Counted from the stretch's first letter, positions 1-13,800 are shown. The stretch: 64,000 bases of DNA from Mucor racemosus (GCA_027405735.1 JAPEHQ010000017.1:1178265-1242264); one strand, 5' to 3'. The notes: a model not told the origin generated them from the letters alone. Translations and numbers: made by a program.

Positions 1-441
1 ATATTTTCAACTGAAAAAAAAAAAAAAAAAAAAAAAGAGTATACGATAATCGCCTTTCCATGGAACCAAGTCTTCTTTGGTTTCTGTAGTCAATATTAAA
101 TTATTTTCCATGTTTTTAAATTCATCAATAATGCTTACTACAATAACCATTTAAATTGTTGTTTGAGGTAGCACAATCACAAGCTAAAAAGCGTCATAGT
201 GGTACTAAATTCGACAACTTGCGGGGTAAAAAAGGGTTGCCATTCAAGGGCATAGTTGTCGGCGTATTAATTCATATTAACCGCTCATGTTCAGATCCGA
301 TTCATAAGGTTATTATTCCTACTTGGACCCACACAGATACATTCTCACACACACTCGATATTATGTTGAACATTTATATACATTATATATATATATATAT
401 ACACATAAAAAAAGTATAATTACAAATTGACAATTTTTTTT

Positions 442-473
<32 letters not shown>

Positions 474-516
474 TTTTATTTTATTTTATTTTATTCTTGA
501 ATTTTATTTATTCAAT
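1..516. other. Upstream region of the F-box/WD40 gene
   Basis: No convincing gene was seen here. There is an A-run near 17-36, a short (TA)n stretch near 385-400, and a long T-rich tract at about 437-495 immediately before the start codon at 517. A pyrimidine tract just upstream of a start is common in compact fungal promoters, so this probably contains the core promoter and 5' UTR of the next gene. The short reading frame from 156 shows no family resemblance. Confidence 0.5.
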
Positions 517-2136
517 ATGGCTTACACACTCATGTTTTCGCCAAATGCTCAAGAAAATCAAAAGAGATTAATCGATAAAAATGATCCAACTTCATATATT
601 CCAACTTATATTGCAATTTCACCAAGAAAAGATGGAACTACTGCGAAAACAAAGTGTTTAAATCCGCAATATAATACATCTCCATTAACGCCGTTAAAAA
701 GAAAATTTATTGTCTCTTCAACAAACATTTTACCTAAATTTCGAGTTCGTCGTGGATCTTTTAATCGTCGCCCTTCCTCACTCCATTCTAGTAACAGCAG
801 TTCACGTTCTAATAGTTTGGATATCTCAAGTAAACTATTTGGTTGTGTTTGCATTAAATAGAAACTAATAAAATATACGTTTATAGAAGCAACATTTGCA
901 ACATTGCCAGTTGAAATATTATCAAGTATTTTATTATATTTGGATTACACTTCTGTACAGAAATTAGCTCGTACTTGTAAGCAATTGTATTCAGTTTGCC
1001 ATGATGATAGTTTTTGGCGGAAACTTTTATTTGCTGATTTTCAGTCAGTACCGCCGCCATTGTCCAAAACTGCCAGCAATACTACTAAAAGCATGGTCAG
1101 CAAGAAAAAGACACAGCCTATTGTTACACCTTGCACAAATTTAAAACTCTACCAAAACCACCTTAAATTAGGACGTCGCTGGTTGACGGGAAAGGTGAAC
1201 ACCCGCTTTTTACAGGGACATTCAGATAGTATTTATTGTTTAGCATGGATTGATCAAGATACTCTTGCAAGTGGTAGTAGAGATAAAACCCTCAGGGTGT
1301 GGAACGTCAAAACAAATCAGTGTATACGTACAGTAGAGAATGGACATGAAGGAAGCATATTATGTATGCGTGTGAATAAAGATCGCTCGATTTTATTGAC
1401 TGGTTCCTCGGATGCTACTTGCACAATTTGGTCTTTACCTGATTTGGTACCTATACGTAAGCTTCGAGGTCATGGACATAGTGTACTTGATGTATGCTTT
1501 ATAAATAGTAATCGCATTGTAACAGCTTCAAGAGATCATACATTAAGATTATGGGATCAAGATTCTGGAGAAGAATTATTACAAATGTTGGGACACACAA
1601 ATTCTGTAAATGCAGTTGAAACAGTAGATGAAAATCGTGTTGTATCTGCATCAGGTGATGCCTCATTGAAATTGTGGGATGTTACAACAGGTAAATGCAT
1701 AAGAACAATGCAAGGTCATCGTCTTGGATTAGCTTGTGTTCGATATAATGGAAAATATCTTTACAGCGGAGGATTAGAAGGCAAGATCAAAGTTTGGGAT
1801 ATTGAAAGTGGGGAATGTGTAAATACTTTACTTGGACATGTTGGTATGATTCGGTCCCTTGATTGTATTGAAGGGAGAATTATAAGTGGTAGCTATGACC
1901 GTACTCTTAAAGTATGGGACACAAAGACGGGTGCTTGTATTCTAAGCTTTCAAAGTGGTCATTCCAATTGGATTTTCAATGTTTTATCTAGTGGAACTCG
2001 GATTGTTAGGTAAGTAAATGAGACAGTTCATGTTGTACATGTATAAATATATTATTTTATTATTAGTTCTGGACAAGAAAAACGTATTATGATTATTGAT
2101 TTCAGTAACGGATTAACGCCTTTATGTCCTGTATGA
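517..2136 (+). CDS. F-box/WD40 repeat protein, SCF substrate adaptor
   Basis: Three exons: 517-829, 887-2009 and 2067-2136, with introns of 57 bp (AA|GTAAAC...TTATAG) and 57 bp (AG|GTAAGT...TATTAG). All splice phases agree and the join gives a protein of 501 residues. Residues 1-105 are a Ser/Arg-rich tail. An F-box follows at about 111-155 (LPVEILSSILLYLDY...). Seven WD40 blades run from about 212 to the end, each with a GH near the start and a WD-like dipeptide at the end (LRVWNVKT, LRLWDQDS, LKLWDVTT, IKVWDIES, LKVWDTKT). The layout is that of Cdc4/Met30/FBXW7-type proteins: the F-box binds Skp1 and the propeller binds a phosphorylated substrate for SCF ubiquitin ligation. The substrate cannot be told. 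The last exon (ending GLTPLCPV) completes blade seven, which supports the gene model. The start at 517 is the first ATG after the T-tract; the F-box itself lies downstream of intron 1. Confidence 0.9.
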
Positions 2137-3479
2137 ATACCCCGGATTTTTATTTATTTTTTCCAAGCCGTTTTGCGGCGAATACACCAAATAAACCAAT
2201 CAACCTAATTTAAACCTTATAATTCATGTGCCTTTTAACCTTGTTCTATCGGTGGTAAATGAACGTCATTTGCTGTATTCAAGGGAATTTCAGTCTTGTG
2301 ATAATTAGGGATATTTTACCTAAAGTGAACTTGACTAAATAAGCATAAATATCCCGGTACCTTTTTTGAATTATGTGTAACAATCCACTCGATAAATTTA
2401 TATACTGTATATATACACTGAATATATCGTATGTTTGAAAAGCTTGTGATCAAATACAGATACAATGTATATTATATTGTATATTTGCATTCTAAGGTCA
2501 ATATTTTTTACTAGTATAAACCATAAAACCATTACTGATCTACGAATATTCTCCCCACATTTTACTTGAAAATCACCGTGAGAAAATCCTGGTAATTGTT
2601 ATTTGCGGAGTATATCGACTGAAATTAATCCTATTGTTTATGTTTGAATAATTACTCTCATTAATCTAAGAGCAAATCACTGAAGGTACATTTTATTACA
2701 TGTATTTTTCTCTCTCTCTCTCTGTGTGTGTGTGTGAATTTTGCGCATGTGCGGCTTTTGGCTTTGATTAGACCTTGAACACTCACAATTAAATATGACA
2801 AAGAATCGCAAATTTATTTCAATGAAAATAGCCCAAAATACGCAAAAAAAAAGTTTATCATGACATGCAAGGATAGTACAAGATTTGGTATAATATCACA
2901 TATGGAGGTAATGATGTCATAAAGAACACTGTCAATAGCATAAAGGTACAGTATTATCTGGTTACAGTGGTATAATAGAAATAACCTATAGCTTACGTAT
3001 GTATATGATATAATAATCCTAAAGCTATTGGATATGCTGCGAGCCGTAGTCATGAAAAGCTCGATATTCGCCTAAGGATGTATCCTGATTATTCTCCTTG
3101 GACCAACACTTTGTTTTAGAATTCACTGTACGCAAAATTTAGCGAGTGTTATGATATTTCACGAATATGATACTAGCCGGCGTAGATATTTTATTTATGA
3201 ATAAAGGCGTTTGTATTGTTGTTGGTAAACAAAAAAACCAGGATCCCTTGAGTATGTAGTTGTGTACAACAGTTCCTTTGATAGAATAAAGATTATCAAA
3301 CTCACAATCTCAAAATGTCATGAATCACATTCGCAATAGTAATATCATGAACGAACTTCTATATACAAAGAAATAATGATAGCGCTATAGTGACCTAAGT
3401 GAATTACTATCGTACATGATGTTGAAGGGCTTGACCTTGTTTGAATAAGACATTGCATTTTTTGAGGAGGGGGGGAAAT
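2137..3479. other. Intergenic, no gene seen
   Basis: AT-rich sequence with a (TC)n(TG)n microsatellite at about 2709-2737. Open frames here are short and resemble nothing known. Confidence 0.5.
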
Positions 3480-3569
3480 CAATTTTAAGTTTACCAATCT
3501 TCAAAAGACATAGTGTACACCTTTTCTATAAACAACCCCATGATGAACACTTCCATCATATCCCAGAGA

Positions 3570-4760
3570 CACTGCAAAATAGCTATAAATTGGCCATATC
3601 ACGCTACCTGTATCTAAAACCGATTTATATCTCACGAAAGACTTGAAAACAGGTGAATTTAGTGTTTTTTCTTTGAAAACTGAGTCTAATTTTTCATCTC
3701 TGCACAGCTTTTTTTCCGTAACTAATGAGAATAAAAATTATATGCCAATGTACCTGAGATGTTCAGCTTTAATCCAAAAACAAGTATCTGGAAATATCCT
3801 ATTTTTTTGCAGCTGATATTAATATTTCAGTGTTAATGTTTCAGATTGTTGCGCGTATTTCACTACTAAAAATTAAAAACTTTAAGGCCTCATATCTCTA
3901 CGAAAAATTAAGTTACATTAACACTTTCTAATAATAAAACTTACTTGTTTTAAAGTACTTTATAACATGTTTCAGTATGAAAAAATTCTGAGCACTTTTA
4001 TTTTTTTTTCATTCTTTTGATATTTTCATAGTATATTTTAAAATATTCGATAAATTGAGTAGCATTTTTTTTACATTCATATCGTTAGTCTCGTTGAGCT
4101 CTCTCGAACTCAATTTAGTTTTTTTCAAAATATTAATTTTTCGTGGAGATATCCTAAAAAATGTGTACAAAAAGGTACATCCATTTTTAGTTTCCATTTT
4201 CCCCTTGTATACCCTCATCCCAAATTCTGAATCTGAAAAAAAATTGGACAAAACTCTTGTTTTCTCTACGAAAAATGCAGCTAGAAGATTTTGCAATAGC
4301 TCTATCGATAGATAATTTGTTTGCGCATCATCTCAGTTTATTATATTTTAAATATGCTTATAAAAAGTGATGTGTATCTTCAACAAACCTCCAAAATTTC
4401 AATTGCATTTTGCGCACAATTTAATGTGGAGTATTTGTCTGAAATTTGTTTAGATGGATACAGAATCTAAAACTGTACAAAAACTAATTAAGACGCTAGG
4501 TCGACTTATTTTTCAATTCATGAACCATTAAACAATTTTCTTTTTTTAATCATTTTTAGTTCATTTCGACATGTACAAATCTATTTTGGAACTCAGTTAT
4601 CAGATACTTAAAGATGTAATATGAACTATCATTTTGAATATCTCGACGAAAAATCAATATTTCTCACTGAAACAAAAAATACAGAGTAGCTTTCAATTAG
4701 ATATATCTTCTGGATACAAAAAAAATGCTTCAATTTCAATTATGGGTGCTACAAAAAATA
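3570..4760 (+). repeat. Dispersed noncoding repeat R, copy 1
   Basis: This stretch matches 33395-34620 in inverted orientation along most of its length. Shared landmarks include the segment around 4055-4315, whose translation starts MSSIFFTFISLVSLS in both copies, and the motif TCTCTACGAAAAAT. Substitutions and small indels are scattered through both copies in all frames, so it looks like a noncoding interspersed repeat rather than a gene. No terminal inverted repeat or target duplication was found, so the class is unknown. Confidence 0.6.
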
Positions 4761-5554
4761 GTAATTAAATAAAAAAAGCGTTGCGAATACAATTATAACT
4801 CTTTGATATTTATTTAAGATATAAAGTAAAGCAAAGGTTTATGGATTACCATAGCCTTTGTGATATATATACTATTTTCTAATTCTATTAATAATACAGT
4901 AGTAATAAGATCTCGAAGCAAGATCTTCACGGCTTTGTTCCTAGTTTGGAAGTACCAGTGGTACAATTTGACATTTTAAAGTTTTGTGTCATTTAAAGTT
5001 ATTAGATCTTGGATGTTGACTAAGATCAATTTGATTACTAAACAAACTTGGTATATGTAGTTTACTACAATGGGGTTTAAACATTACAATTAATTGTAGG
5101 TCTATTCTTGGTCAATTTTTCTACGATATAAATTGATTTATCATTGAATCATAAGTAAATATTTGAATGTAACCCTCTTTTATTTCATACAGAAACACCT
5201 TTTACCAATATTTTTATATGATTAGTATAAACATGTGATCAATATGAGAAATAATCCTTTTTTTAAGGTTATATCCAGCTTTAATCTCAAATCACTCTAT
5301 CTTCTTTTAATTACTATATTCGTTACTGATAAATAAATCACATCCTTATGATTGCGTAAGAATTTTTTTGCACGAATTTATGCTCTTTTTGTACTAACTT
5401 ACTGTATATGGCATTTATTTATTTTTTGTCTTTCATCTCTTACATTTTCAAATCTCTAGATATTCCAGGAAGAAACACACCATGGCCTACCAAAGGTAGT
5501 AAGCATTATTCTACTGCATTTTCGCCTCGAAACAAAAGTTTAGTACTCATTGTC
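4761..5554. other. Intergenic, no gene seen
   Basis: AT-rich DNA without a recognisable coding or RNA gene. The frame at 5408-5596 is short and partly inside repeated sequence. Confidence 0.4.
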
Positions 5555-5720
5555 CAATTTTCTGCATCATTCAAATTTACGAAACAATTACTATAGTAAC
5601 CATCCTTGATTTATTTAATAAAATCTGTAGCAGGGACAATGTTGAATGGATGCATACTGTTTTTAGAAACAAGTTTCTGCTAAAATTGATTACCAGTACA
5701 AATATTCACGCTTTTTGGCT
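5555..5720 (+). repeat. Partial copy of repeat S, with an empty hAT site
   Basis: This segment (TCTGCATCATTCAAATTTA onward) is a diverged direct copy of 7587-7714 continued at 15212-15235. In the copy here the sequence TTTCTGCTAAAATTGATTACC runs straight through the point where the hAT element is inserted in the other copy. It therefore shows the site before insertion. Confidence 0.65.
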
Positions 5721-6159
5721 GGTTTTTTCCCTTTAGAATTGTTGAAACTAGACTTGACGTTTAGAGTTATATATCAAAATGTGTGGAATAAATTTTTCGA
5801 CAACTTTTATTATGTGTTTAATTAAGACTTTATAATGAAATTTGAGGGTTGCCATAGGCGTATATACTGTACTAGAATCCAGCAAAATTTATATCACAAA
5901 AATCTCGACAAAATTGATAAATACAATAAAACGGATTGCAGATTTGTTTTTAGCAGCTAATTTTACCCCAAAAAACTTGGTTGCCTGATTCCTAACGATA
6001 CTTTTGTAAAAAAAATGTGAAAATTCTCCAAATTGTTAAAACTACAAAACGAAAAACAGGATTTACAATTACAAGGTTGGGATCCAAAAGTTATCGAAAA
6101 AAACCACCCCTTAAACTTTAATATATAATAAAACATTTAAAAAACAAGATTTTGCTTAG

Positions 6160-7714
6160 AAACCTTTAAATGCAAGCTTATTAAAATCTCGAGATATTTG
6201 GCATCTTAGGTTGAGTTTTTAAGTGGGGTAAAAGCAAGTGTTTCACATTTGAAGCCCTTGTGCTCGCTGAAAAATTAGCATAAATAGAAATAGCTCTTTT
6301 GGCAAGATTCTTGGTATATCAGAAGTTTACCCAGATGTAGAAATCCAGGAACAACTATTGAAATCCAACATGGCATGACATTTAGTAACTCATACTAAAT
6401 GTCATACATAACCACTAGCATTAACAGCGACTATCAGGAACCTTCAGGAACACTTGGCAACAATGAAACATAAGCAATCCTACATCTTATTCAAATGATA
6501 CAATAATCACAGATTCCCAATTCCACAAATTCCATTGTATATGATTTGTTCCCAAATTATATCAAGTACCTCAATACCCGGCAATTCATTAATAATATTA
6601 ATAATCATATGACTATCTAGAAAACATATAAATACGAAGCATCAATGAGCTAATAAAATGTATCTTTTAGCAGAGTATTTTTATATTAGTATCTTTTGAT
6701 ATAACAATTCTATAGCATCTCAAATATAGCCCTACATTTTTCATTTCCTGATTATCTATTGAAATGGGGACACGCTCCGATTTTGAATATTACCATATAA
6801 AATTGTATAATCACATATGCACATGTGACTGAGCTTCAATTCAAAAAAGTGTTCAAATGGAAAAAAAATCCAAAAAAAATCCAAAAAAAACCTTGTATGT
6901 TTAATTGCTCACAAAAATGCAAAGTAAGTTGAACTAGCGTATTAAATGCTTTAGGTTTAGTTTTTGATTCTAAATTGATCTGTGTAGTTTTTGAAAATGT
7001 TTTTCTCATAAGATCTATAGTAAAATTAATGTCAAATTTTAACGGTTTTTGATCAAAAAGTACCCTTCATTTAAATGCAACCCTAAAATATTTTATTTTT
7101 AAAATATGCGCAACAAAATTATCTACAAAATGAGTATTTATACGTAGCTGTATCCCTATTTTTTGTGGAGATATTAATTTTTTTTTGATTTTTTTTTGGT
7201 CGGCGAAAATTTACCCTTGTATATCCTCGTCCAAAATGGATCATTTTTTGTATCATCAAAAATCAATCATTCAATCTCAATTTTCTCGACCAAAAATCAA
7301 TATTTTTTGACGAGGTAAAATTCGTTTGATAGATGCTAATGAGTACTATCCTATGATTTTAGCTTTGCATACCTGTCATCCCTTCATGGATCTCTATAAC
7401 AGAAAAAGTGCTCTCACAAAATTTATAAAAAAATAAAAAAGTCTTTACAGCCATCCAAAACCTAGATATCCTGGTAGGGAATAAAAAATAAAGTAGACTT
7501 TACTTAATACCCATCATTGCAATACCTTAGTATTTTCTCGACTTATTTTCATTTCAAATGCGATTTCTCAATTTTAAGTTGGCCATTTCTGCATCATTCA
7601 AATTTATGAAACAATCACTATAGCAACCATCCTTGCTTCGTTTAATAAAATTTGTAGCCGGGACAATGTTGAATAGAGAAGTACTGCTTTTGAAAAAACT
7701 TTTCTGCCAAAAAT
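6160..7714 (+). repeat. Dispersed repeat S, copy 1, interrupted by a hAT element
   Basis: The segment reappears as the inverted stretch 18175-19012 and the direct stretch 20153-20345, which together form a second copy split by LTRs and an inversion. Landmarks are CACGCTCCGATTTTGAA near 6773 and CAGAAAAAGTGCTCTCACAA near 7400. The CTCTC at 7411-7415 is the uninterrupted target site of LTR B. The repeat resumes for a short distance after 15211. It shares phrases with repeat R (GGAGATAT, ACCCTTGTATATCCTCGTCC), so the two may be related. No coding function was seen. Confidence 0.65.
7707..7714. repeat. hAT target site duplication, left
   Basis: CCAAAAAT directly before the TAGCG end of the hAT element; identical to 15212-15219. 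Confidence 0.9.
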
Positions 7715-7729
7715 TAGCGTTCGCAAAAT

Positions 7730-7970
7730 GGCCGAGCCCAAGCGAGCGCAAGCAGTTTCATCAAGCATTTGCCGAGTTTAAAATATTTGAAAGTTACTCA
7801 AGCAAGCCCGAGCCCAAGCAATGGCTCATCGAGCAGATGCATATCGAGCATTTTCAATTTTGAAACCAAGCAACCAAGCACAAGTCAAGCATTGTCCAAT
7901 TTTGCAAAAAGTCAAGCAAGTCGAGCACGAGCATATGAGTAACCAAGCAAGTCCAAGCAGAGCTCAAGCA
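7730..7970. repeat. hAT left subterminal repeats
   Basis: The motifs GAGCCCAAGC, CAAGCAAG, CGAGCA and AAGCGAGC recur many times in about 240 bp. They stand out against the surrounding AT-rich DNA. Matching clusters lie at the right end and at two other hAT ends in the window (16932 and 19021). Such arrays in hAT elements bind the transposase. Confidence 0.7.
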
Positions 7971-9621
7971 TTGCATTATATTTTCAATTCCGTTTTGTAT
8001 ATAAATAAAAGATAAACTTTGAAAATTAACAAATTTTCAAAAAAAAAAAAAAAAACCCATATGTATATGAACACAAGCTATAACACCACTATACAATTTT
8101 CTGATACTAAACATGTTTTAACCGTATTCGTATTATTCTAAAATATTTTATCAAAGCTTTCGACAAAACAAAACCTACAGAAATAGTAACAGCAACAATT
8201 AAACATTCAATATAAGCAGCAGCATCAAATGATCATTGCTCAAATTAATTGATTTCATTTACGTCAATTGAAGCATTGGATTTATTTTAGGTTGTTATTG
8301 ACAACACATTGTTTCCTATTTGGAGTTAAAATTACTATGTAATAAAGCCTGGAAATCAGCAACAGCCAACAGGTCTATAGACTTTTAGCAACTGATTTGA
8401 ATATTTAAATAATAGCGAGACACGTTCACACTATCACAACATTTCCAATATTAAAAAAAATCATACATTTCAAGAAAGGCAACATCTAAAGTTTCCTTTC
8501 ATATACTGATAAAGAATTTTAATTCACCTCAAGCAAAGTTTTATTACAACAATTCAAATATGCTAGTATACCTCAATCAAATATTACAGTTTCAGTGTAA
8601 ATACCTGGTTTATTACAATTCAACAAATTACCCATTGGGAAGAATATCAGACATAAAGTAATTAGAGACTCATTGCATAAAAAACCAGATGTAATTAATA
8701 CTTTAAGAATAGACGGATATATTATATTATACAATGCAATGTATATACTGTATAAGAAAGGTTAAAATATCACTATAAAGTTATGTTAAAGTAGTTCAAG
8801 CCTTTTATTGCAACATCACAAGTAGGTAACTCTTGAAGTAATGCCCTCACAAAGATTGCTTACATTATTATACCATACAATCGATTGTTAATATCTTTCT
8901 CATTATAGCCATCATTATCTTCATTGTAATCAAGGATTATATTATGAGCGACCTGCCTCCTCGTTATTTTTGAAAAATATTGCAACTCAAAATGTTTCAG
9001 CAAACTAGAGCACTATTTTCAATATGCTTTAAAATAGCTCAAGAGAAATGCAACTACTTTAATAATAAGGTAATTCGTATTCTTGAAGAACACTACTCAA
9101 GGCTGAAAGCTAAAGAAATGATCTAAATTAACACATTTGACAACCTATAGTCTTTTAGATTCAAATCCCGCTTGTTAACACTAGCTTTCTCTTTGTAAAA
9201 TGAGGTATCATACCACTGTAATAAAGGTAATTAGAAATGCTTGTAGGGCACTACACAAACACCTTGCTAATATAAATTATAGAAAATACTTCGCAATGAG
9301 CATTTAATTGCAATATTTCATACAATTACATTTGGAATTAGTACAGCATTTTGAACGGATTTTGAATTTCTCACGTAATTTGGCATTAATTTGTGTGCTA
9401 TATCAAACGCTAGATATCATCATGCTTTGCTAAAATATGAAATGAGGTCAATGATCCTTTTATAGTCTGTTCACCAGAAGACGAAGAAGAAGAAAAAGAG
9501 AGCCTTTTTATTTAAATACCCATTTACTAAAGACTTTAGTAAGTAATTGTTCAATTGATGTAAATCATAACATTGAAGTTCCTCAAACAACTAGTGGGTC
9601 ACACTAAATCATTATTTTTTT
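7971..9621. other. hAT interior without a recognised gene
   Basis: An A-run follows at about 8039-8055, then AT-rich DNA with no reading frame of note. It may be a long 5' untranslated or filler segment of the element, or other inserted DNA. Confidence 0.4.
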
Positions 9622-9623
9622 TA

Positions 9624-10524
9624 ACGTGCCACCAGCTTTAAATCTGTGTAAACTTTAATTTTGTTTCAATTTTTATTTATTTTGGAACTCCGTCATTTCA
9701 ATATATATATTTTTTTTGGAGGCATCTCATGGCAGATAATGTAGCTCATTTGTTATTTGAGAGATTGAGAAGTATAATAAGTTTAAACAAACATTTTATT
9801 TTTATAACAAATCTTTAGGAATTCTAAATTTTCTGTGAGATAAATATTTTTTTTGACAAATTTCTTAACTTCTTGGACAACTTCTTTACATTTGCTATAA
9901 GCTTCGATGTAGTCCATCGACCTTCTGAAATAATGTCTGATTTGAGTCAGGTTACCAGAGGTATCCAGAAAAGAATGGATGTTTTTCTCCAGAGACTTGA
10001 ATGTATAGTCACATCGCAAACGAGCTTCCCTCTTGGCAGCACCACAGTACATTTTGATCCAATTGCATTCGCAATGGTACTTTGGGTATCAGTAAAATGA
10101 TTTTATAATAAAAATAACTATTAAAGTCATAATAATTGTTCATAAAGGTTTAAATAATGATTGTTATGGCTCTGATTTATTATATCTTTATTTTTCGGAA
10201 AGTTGATAGCGAAAATGCTGATTTCACGCATTGCTTACGTAAGCTGGGTTTAAGGTAAGGAGGTTATGTGTCACAGAGTATCCTTGTTTCAAAAGTTACC
10301 CTCACCTAAGAGCACACAGCTTAAATTTTGAAATACCGTCTATTTTCAAGGGCTATCAACAGAATGATTTTATAGTAAAATTAAGTATTCGAGCCATAAC
10401 AATTGTTTACAAAGGTTTAAATAATGATTGTTATGGATTTTTTTTATTGTATCGTTAGTTTTGGGTGAGTTGATAGCTCTTAAAAAAAGTTAAAATTTGT
10501 GCAGGTTTAAAGCTGGTGGCACGT
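9624..10524 (-). mobile_element. Nested Tc1/mariner-like element
   Basis: The ends are inverted repeats ACGTGCCACCAGCTTTAAA (9624) and its complement (ending 10524). Each is flanked by TA (9622-9623 and 10525-10526), the target duplication of Tc1/mariner/IS630 elements. It lies inside the hAT element and carries a decayed transposase C-terminal fragment on the minus strand. A direct repeat inside (about 10070-10200 and 10365-10465, both with AAAGGTTTAAATAATGATTG) suggests internal duplication. At 901 bp it is too short to be autonomous. Confidence 0.75.
9783..10091 (-). pseudogene. Fragment of a DDE (Tc1/IS630-like) transposase
   Basis: The minus-strand frame reads YPKYHCECNWIKMYCGAAKR and continues through DYTFKSLEKN to DYIEAYSKC before stopping at 9783. 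It opens after a stop near 10089. This resembles the conserved C-terminal region (P-K-[FY]-H-C-E-x-N-x-I-E, W/Y-G-A-x-K-R) of a fungal DDE transposase family. A glutamate normally found after the N-x-I step is replaced here (NWIKM). Only the C-terminal part is present, so it cannot be active. The assignment is from memory of the family and is moderate; the TA-flanked inverted repeats around it agree with it. Confidence 0.5.
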
Positions 10525-10882
10525 TATAGAGCAACGTTTGGATGCGATATAGAAAAAAATACTACACGATGTAGAAAACTCAATAGTGTGTACACCCATT
10601 TTTTTTATTTGGTATATGCCAACAAAAAAACGTTATTTATTATGTAATGTATTGTGCAAAATCATGTAGCTTGAATGAATTCCAAGCTTGACCGTATATA
10701 GTAAGTGGACAAGCTACTTCATTTATAACTAGGCCAAAAAATAGCATTAACATCAAGCCTTGTTAGATCAACATCAACTACATTTTAAAATATGTAAATT
10801 GATATAAATACCCAGCGTCAAAAAGGCCTTAATCATCTCCACATTATTATATTTTTCAACCATATTATTAATATTACTGAAA

Positions 10883-13800
10883 ATGAACTATGAAAACTCC
10901 CAAAATCAAGAATCCCAAGATCAAAACCAAGGCTTTCGAACCATGATGTCTGGTCTCCAATTCTCTTCTGATGATCAATCCTTCCAAGCAACATCAGTAT
11001 TAGATGATATACTCTATGCTCCTGACCAGTCCAACCATAATCCTTTTGATTTTGCAGGAGAATCCACCTTTACTGAGAATGTTGATTTTCAATTGGTAAT
11101 GCTGGTACTTTAGTACCACCACCTCTTGATCCTCTTCTTCCTTCATCATCAGATCAATCCCATTCATCCGCTGTAGCTTCCTCATCTAATCAAGTAAATG
11201 TTGCAGCCTCATTATTGAATCAATCTCAAGCTTCTTTATCAAATCAACAAGGCGGTGAAGTAAGTTTCCCAATCCCAGGAGAATATCTTGATAATACCTT
11301 TTTTGGTGGTGATAATTCTCGTAGAGGTCAATCAATTTCTTGGATCCTTAGGTATGGCTATGCCAAAGTGATTGGTGACTTATAGCATTGTAACGTGGAT
11401 AGAGTTAACTGTAAGGAATCATATTCAAGATCTGCTACTACGTCAATTCTTCGACATGCAAAAAGAAAGCATAATATGGATGGCTCAATAGGTTAGTTGT
11501 TAATATTTGATGTTTTATAATTTACTAAGGCTAATATATACCTTTATATCTATCCATAGCTCTTAATCTTTGGGAACAAAATGGAAAACCGAGAGCAACA
11601 GCTGTAGGCTCTCTTGATCGTCATTTGGTTGTTGGATCATCAGATAATACAACACCTGAATCTTATTCTGTAACAAAAGAAATGTTCAATGATGCTCTGA
11701 TAAAATTAATCTTGAAGAATTCTCTTCCCCATACATTTGTCAATAACTATGAATTTCGTCATTTATTAAACTTAGTTAGAAGAGCTGCATCACCAAACAT
11801 TGTACAAGTTTACTCGGCTAATACCCTTGCCTCTAAAATCCGATCAAAAGCCATTGATTACAAAACAAGGATCATTTCTGTTTTGAAAAGACAAACAAAA
11901 GTAAATTTAACTATGGATGTCTGGACAAGCTCATCTGGAACAAATGGCTCATCTGATTATTTGGGGGTTGTTTGTCACTTCATTGATAAAGATTTTAGAC
12001 CAAAGCAAGTTCTTTTGGGGTTTGAGGTATTAATGAATACACATACTGGTAAGTTGTCATTTTAAATCTTGATAGATTGTGATTAACTGATACAATTTTT
12101 TTTTCTTTACCATATTAACAATAAAGGTAAAAACATTGCTGAAGTTGTGCATAAATTACTTATTGATTATGAAATACAATCAAAATTATTCACAATCACT
12201 TCGGATTCCGCATCAAATATGAAGGCAATGGCAGAAGAACTGGCTCTTCTGATACCAAATTTTGATCCTAATCAACATTGGATAAGGTGCTTTGCACACA
12301 CCTTGAATTTAGCAGTTACAGCAATGTTAAATGCCGGTTTTACTAATCAAGCACCGACCAATGAAGAGTCTGTATATTTGCTTAGAGCTCGTGAAGACCA
12401 TGAAGATAACGAAGATGTTGAATCTGCCATTGGTCATGTAACTAGAGATAGTAATCCATTAAACAGATTAAGAGCAGGAATTGTTAGAATCAGGTAATAT
12501 TTACATGTATTTTGTGCTTTGAATATTGAAATTAAATACAAACCTTTTAGGGCCTCATCAACAATCACTCGCCAATACATTTTAGAATGTAAATATGTCG
12601 ACATCCCTGCGTTGCGAATGATACTCGATAATAAAATACGTTGGAACTCTAGCTTTTACATGATCAAAAGGGGCCTTCAACAAGTCGAAGCATTTAATGC
12701 TACATGTATGCACCGTAGCTTCACTGAAAAACTTGGGAAATATTATTTAGACGATCAAGATGTAGCATACTTGAAGGAAATTGTGAAAGTTTTAGAACCA
12801 TTTGAAATTGTATCACGTTGGATGTCTGGCCAAAAGTAAGTTTTTTTTTATATTTTGAATTAGTTAAGTGAATAGACATTGACTTTACAATTTTTATGTT
12901 AGATATCCCACAATCAACGAGGTTATTTTTAAATATAACATACTATTTACATTGCTAGAGCGCAAGATAAGGAAGTCATTTAAACATTGTTCTCTCAACC
13001 CCACTCCTGGCATCGATCCATGTCGTGTACCTTCTGCTTCTGGTCGTACTCGTAGTGGTGCTCAAGATTTAATGCAAATCAGTTTTGATGAGTTCAAATC
13101 AATGTATGGAGAATCTATCAAAAGAATGAACACCACAAGTATTCATGACAACATGGTGAAAGGATGCTTTTTTGCGTACTTGAAATTGACAAGCTACTAC
13201 TCAAAAACAGGCACAAGTGACATTTATCCAGTTGCTACAGCACTGGACCCATCATACAGGTTCAGTTATTGGAAGTCCGAAAATTGGGGCGAACCTTACG
13301 AAACACAGGCGGAAGAAGCAGTGAAAAATGCTTGGAAAAAGTACAATCCAAATGCCACCAATGAAGCATCTAATCAGTACAATATTTCAGTTCCTGATGA
13401 ATTTGATGAGCAGGATGATAGCAAAGAAGAATTTGATTACGAATAGCAAGTGCGCTATGTAAGACGAAAGATAGTACATGAACAATCTCAGAATTACACT
13501 GAAAATTTTGTGGATCAGCTAGATATGTATATCAAAGCAGCACCACTTCAACTGCAACAACATCAGGTATTTCAGCAATCGCAATCAGTAGAACAAGCTT
13601 CTGAGGATGACATCCTTTGGTGGGAAAAGGGCCTGGAAGAGTCGCATGGACTTAATCCAATTTCAAGGGAGTTGATGTTCTGGAAAACTGCAAGCGTTAC
13701 TGGATCTTCCAATCTTGCAAATATGGCATCAGATTATTTGAGTGTAGTAGCGTCCTCGACAAGTTGTGAAAGAGTATTCAGCAGATCGAAAAGATTTATA

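Noticed and set aside
4009..4315. Frames shared with 33855-34188 that could suggest a conserved protein
   Set aside because: Both strands and both copies show indels and changes without codon pattern; explained by noncoding repeat R.
11383..13446. TAG used as a glutamine codon
   Set aside because: Intact genes in the window use TAG as a stop (guanylate kinase ends in TAG), so the code appears standard; lesions are more likely mutations.
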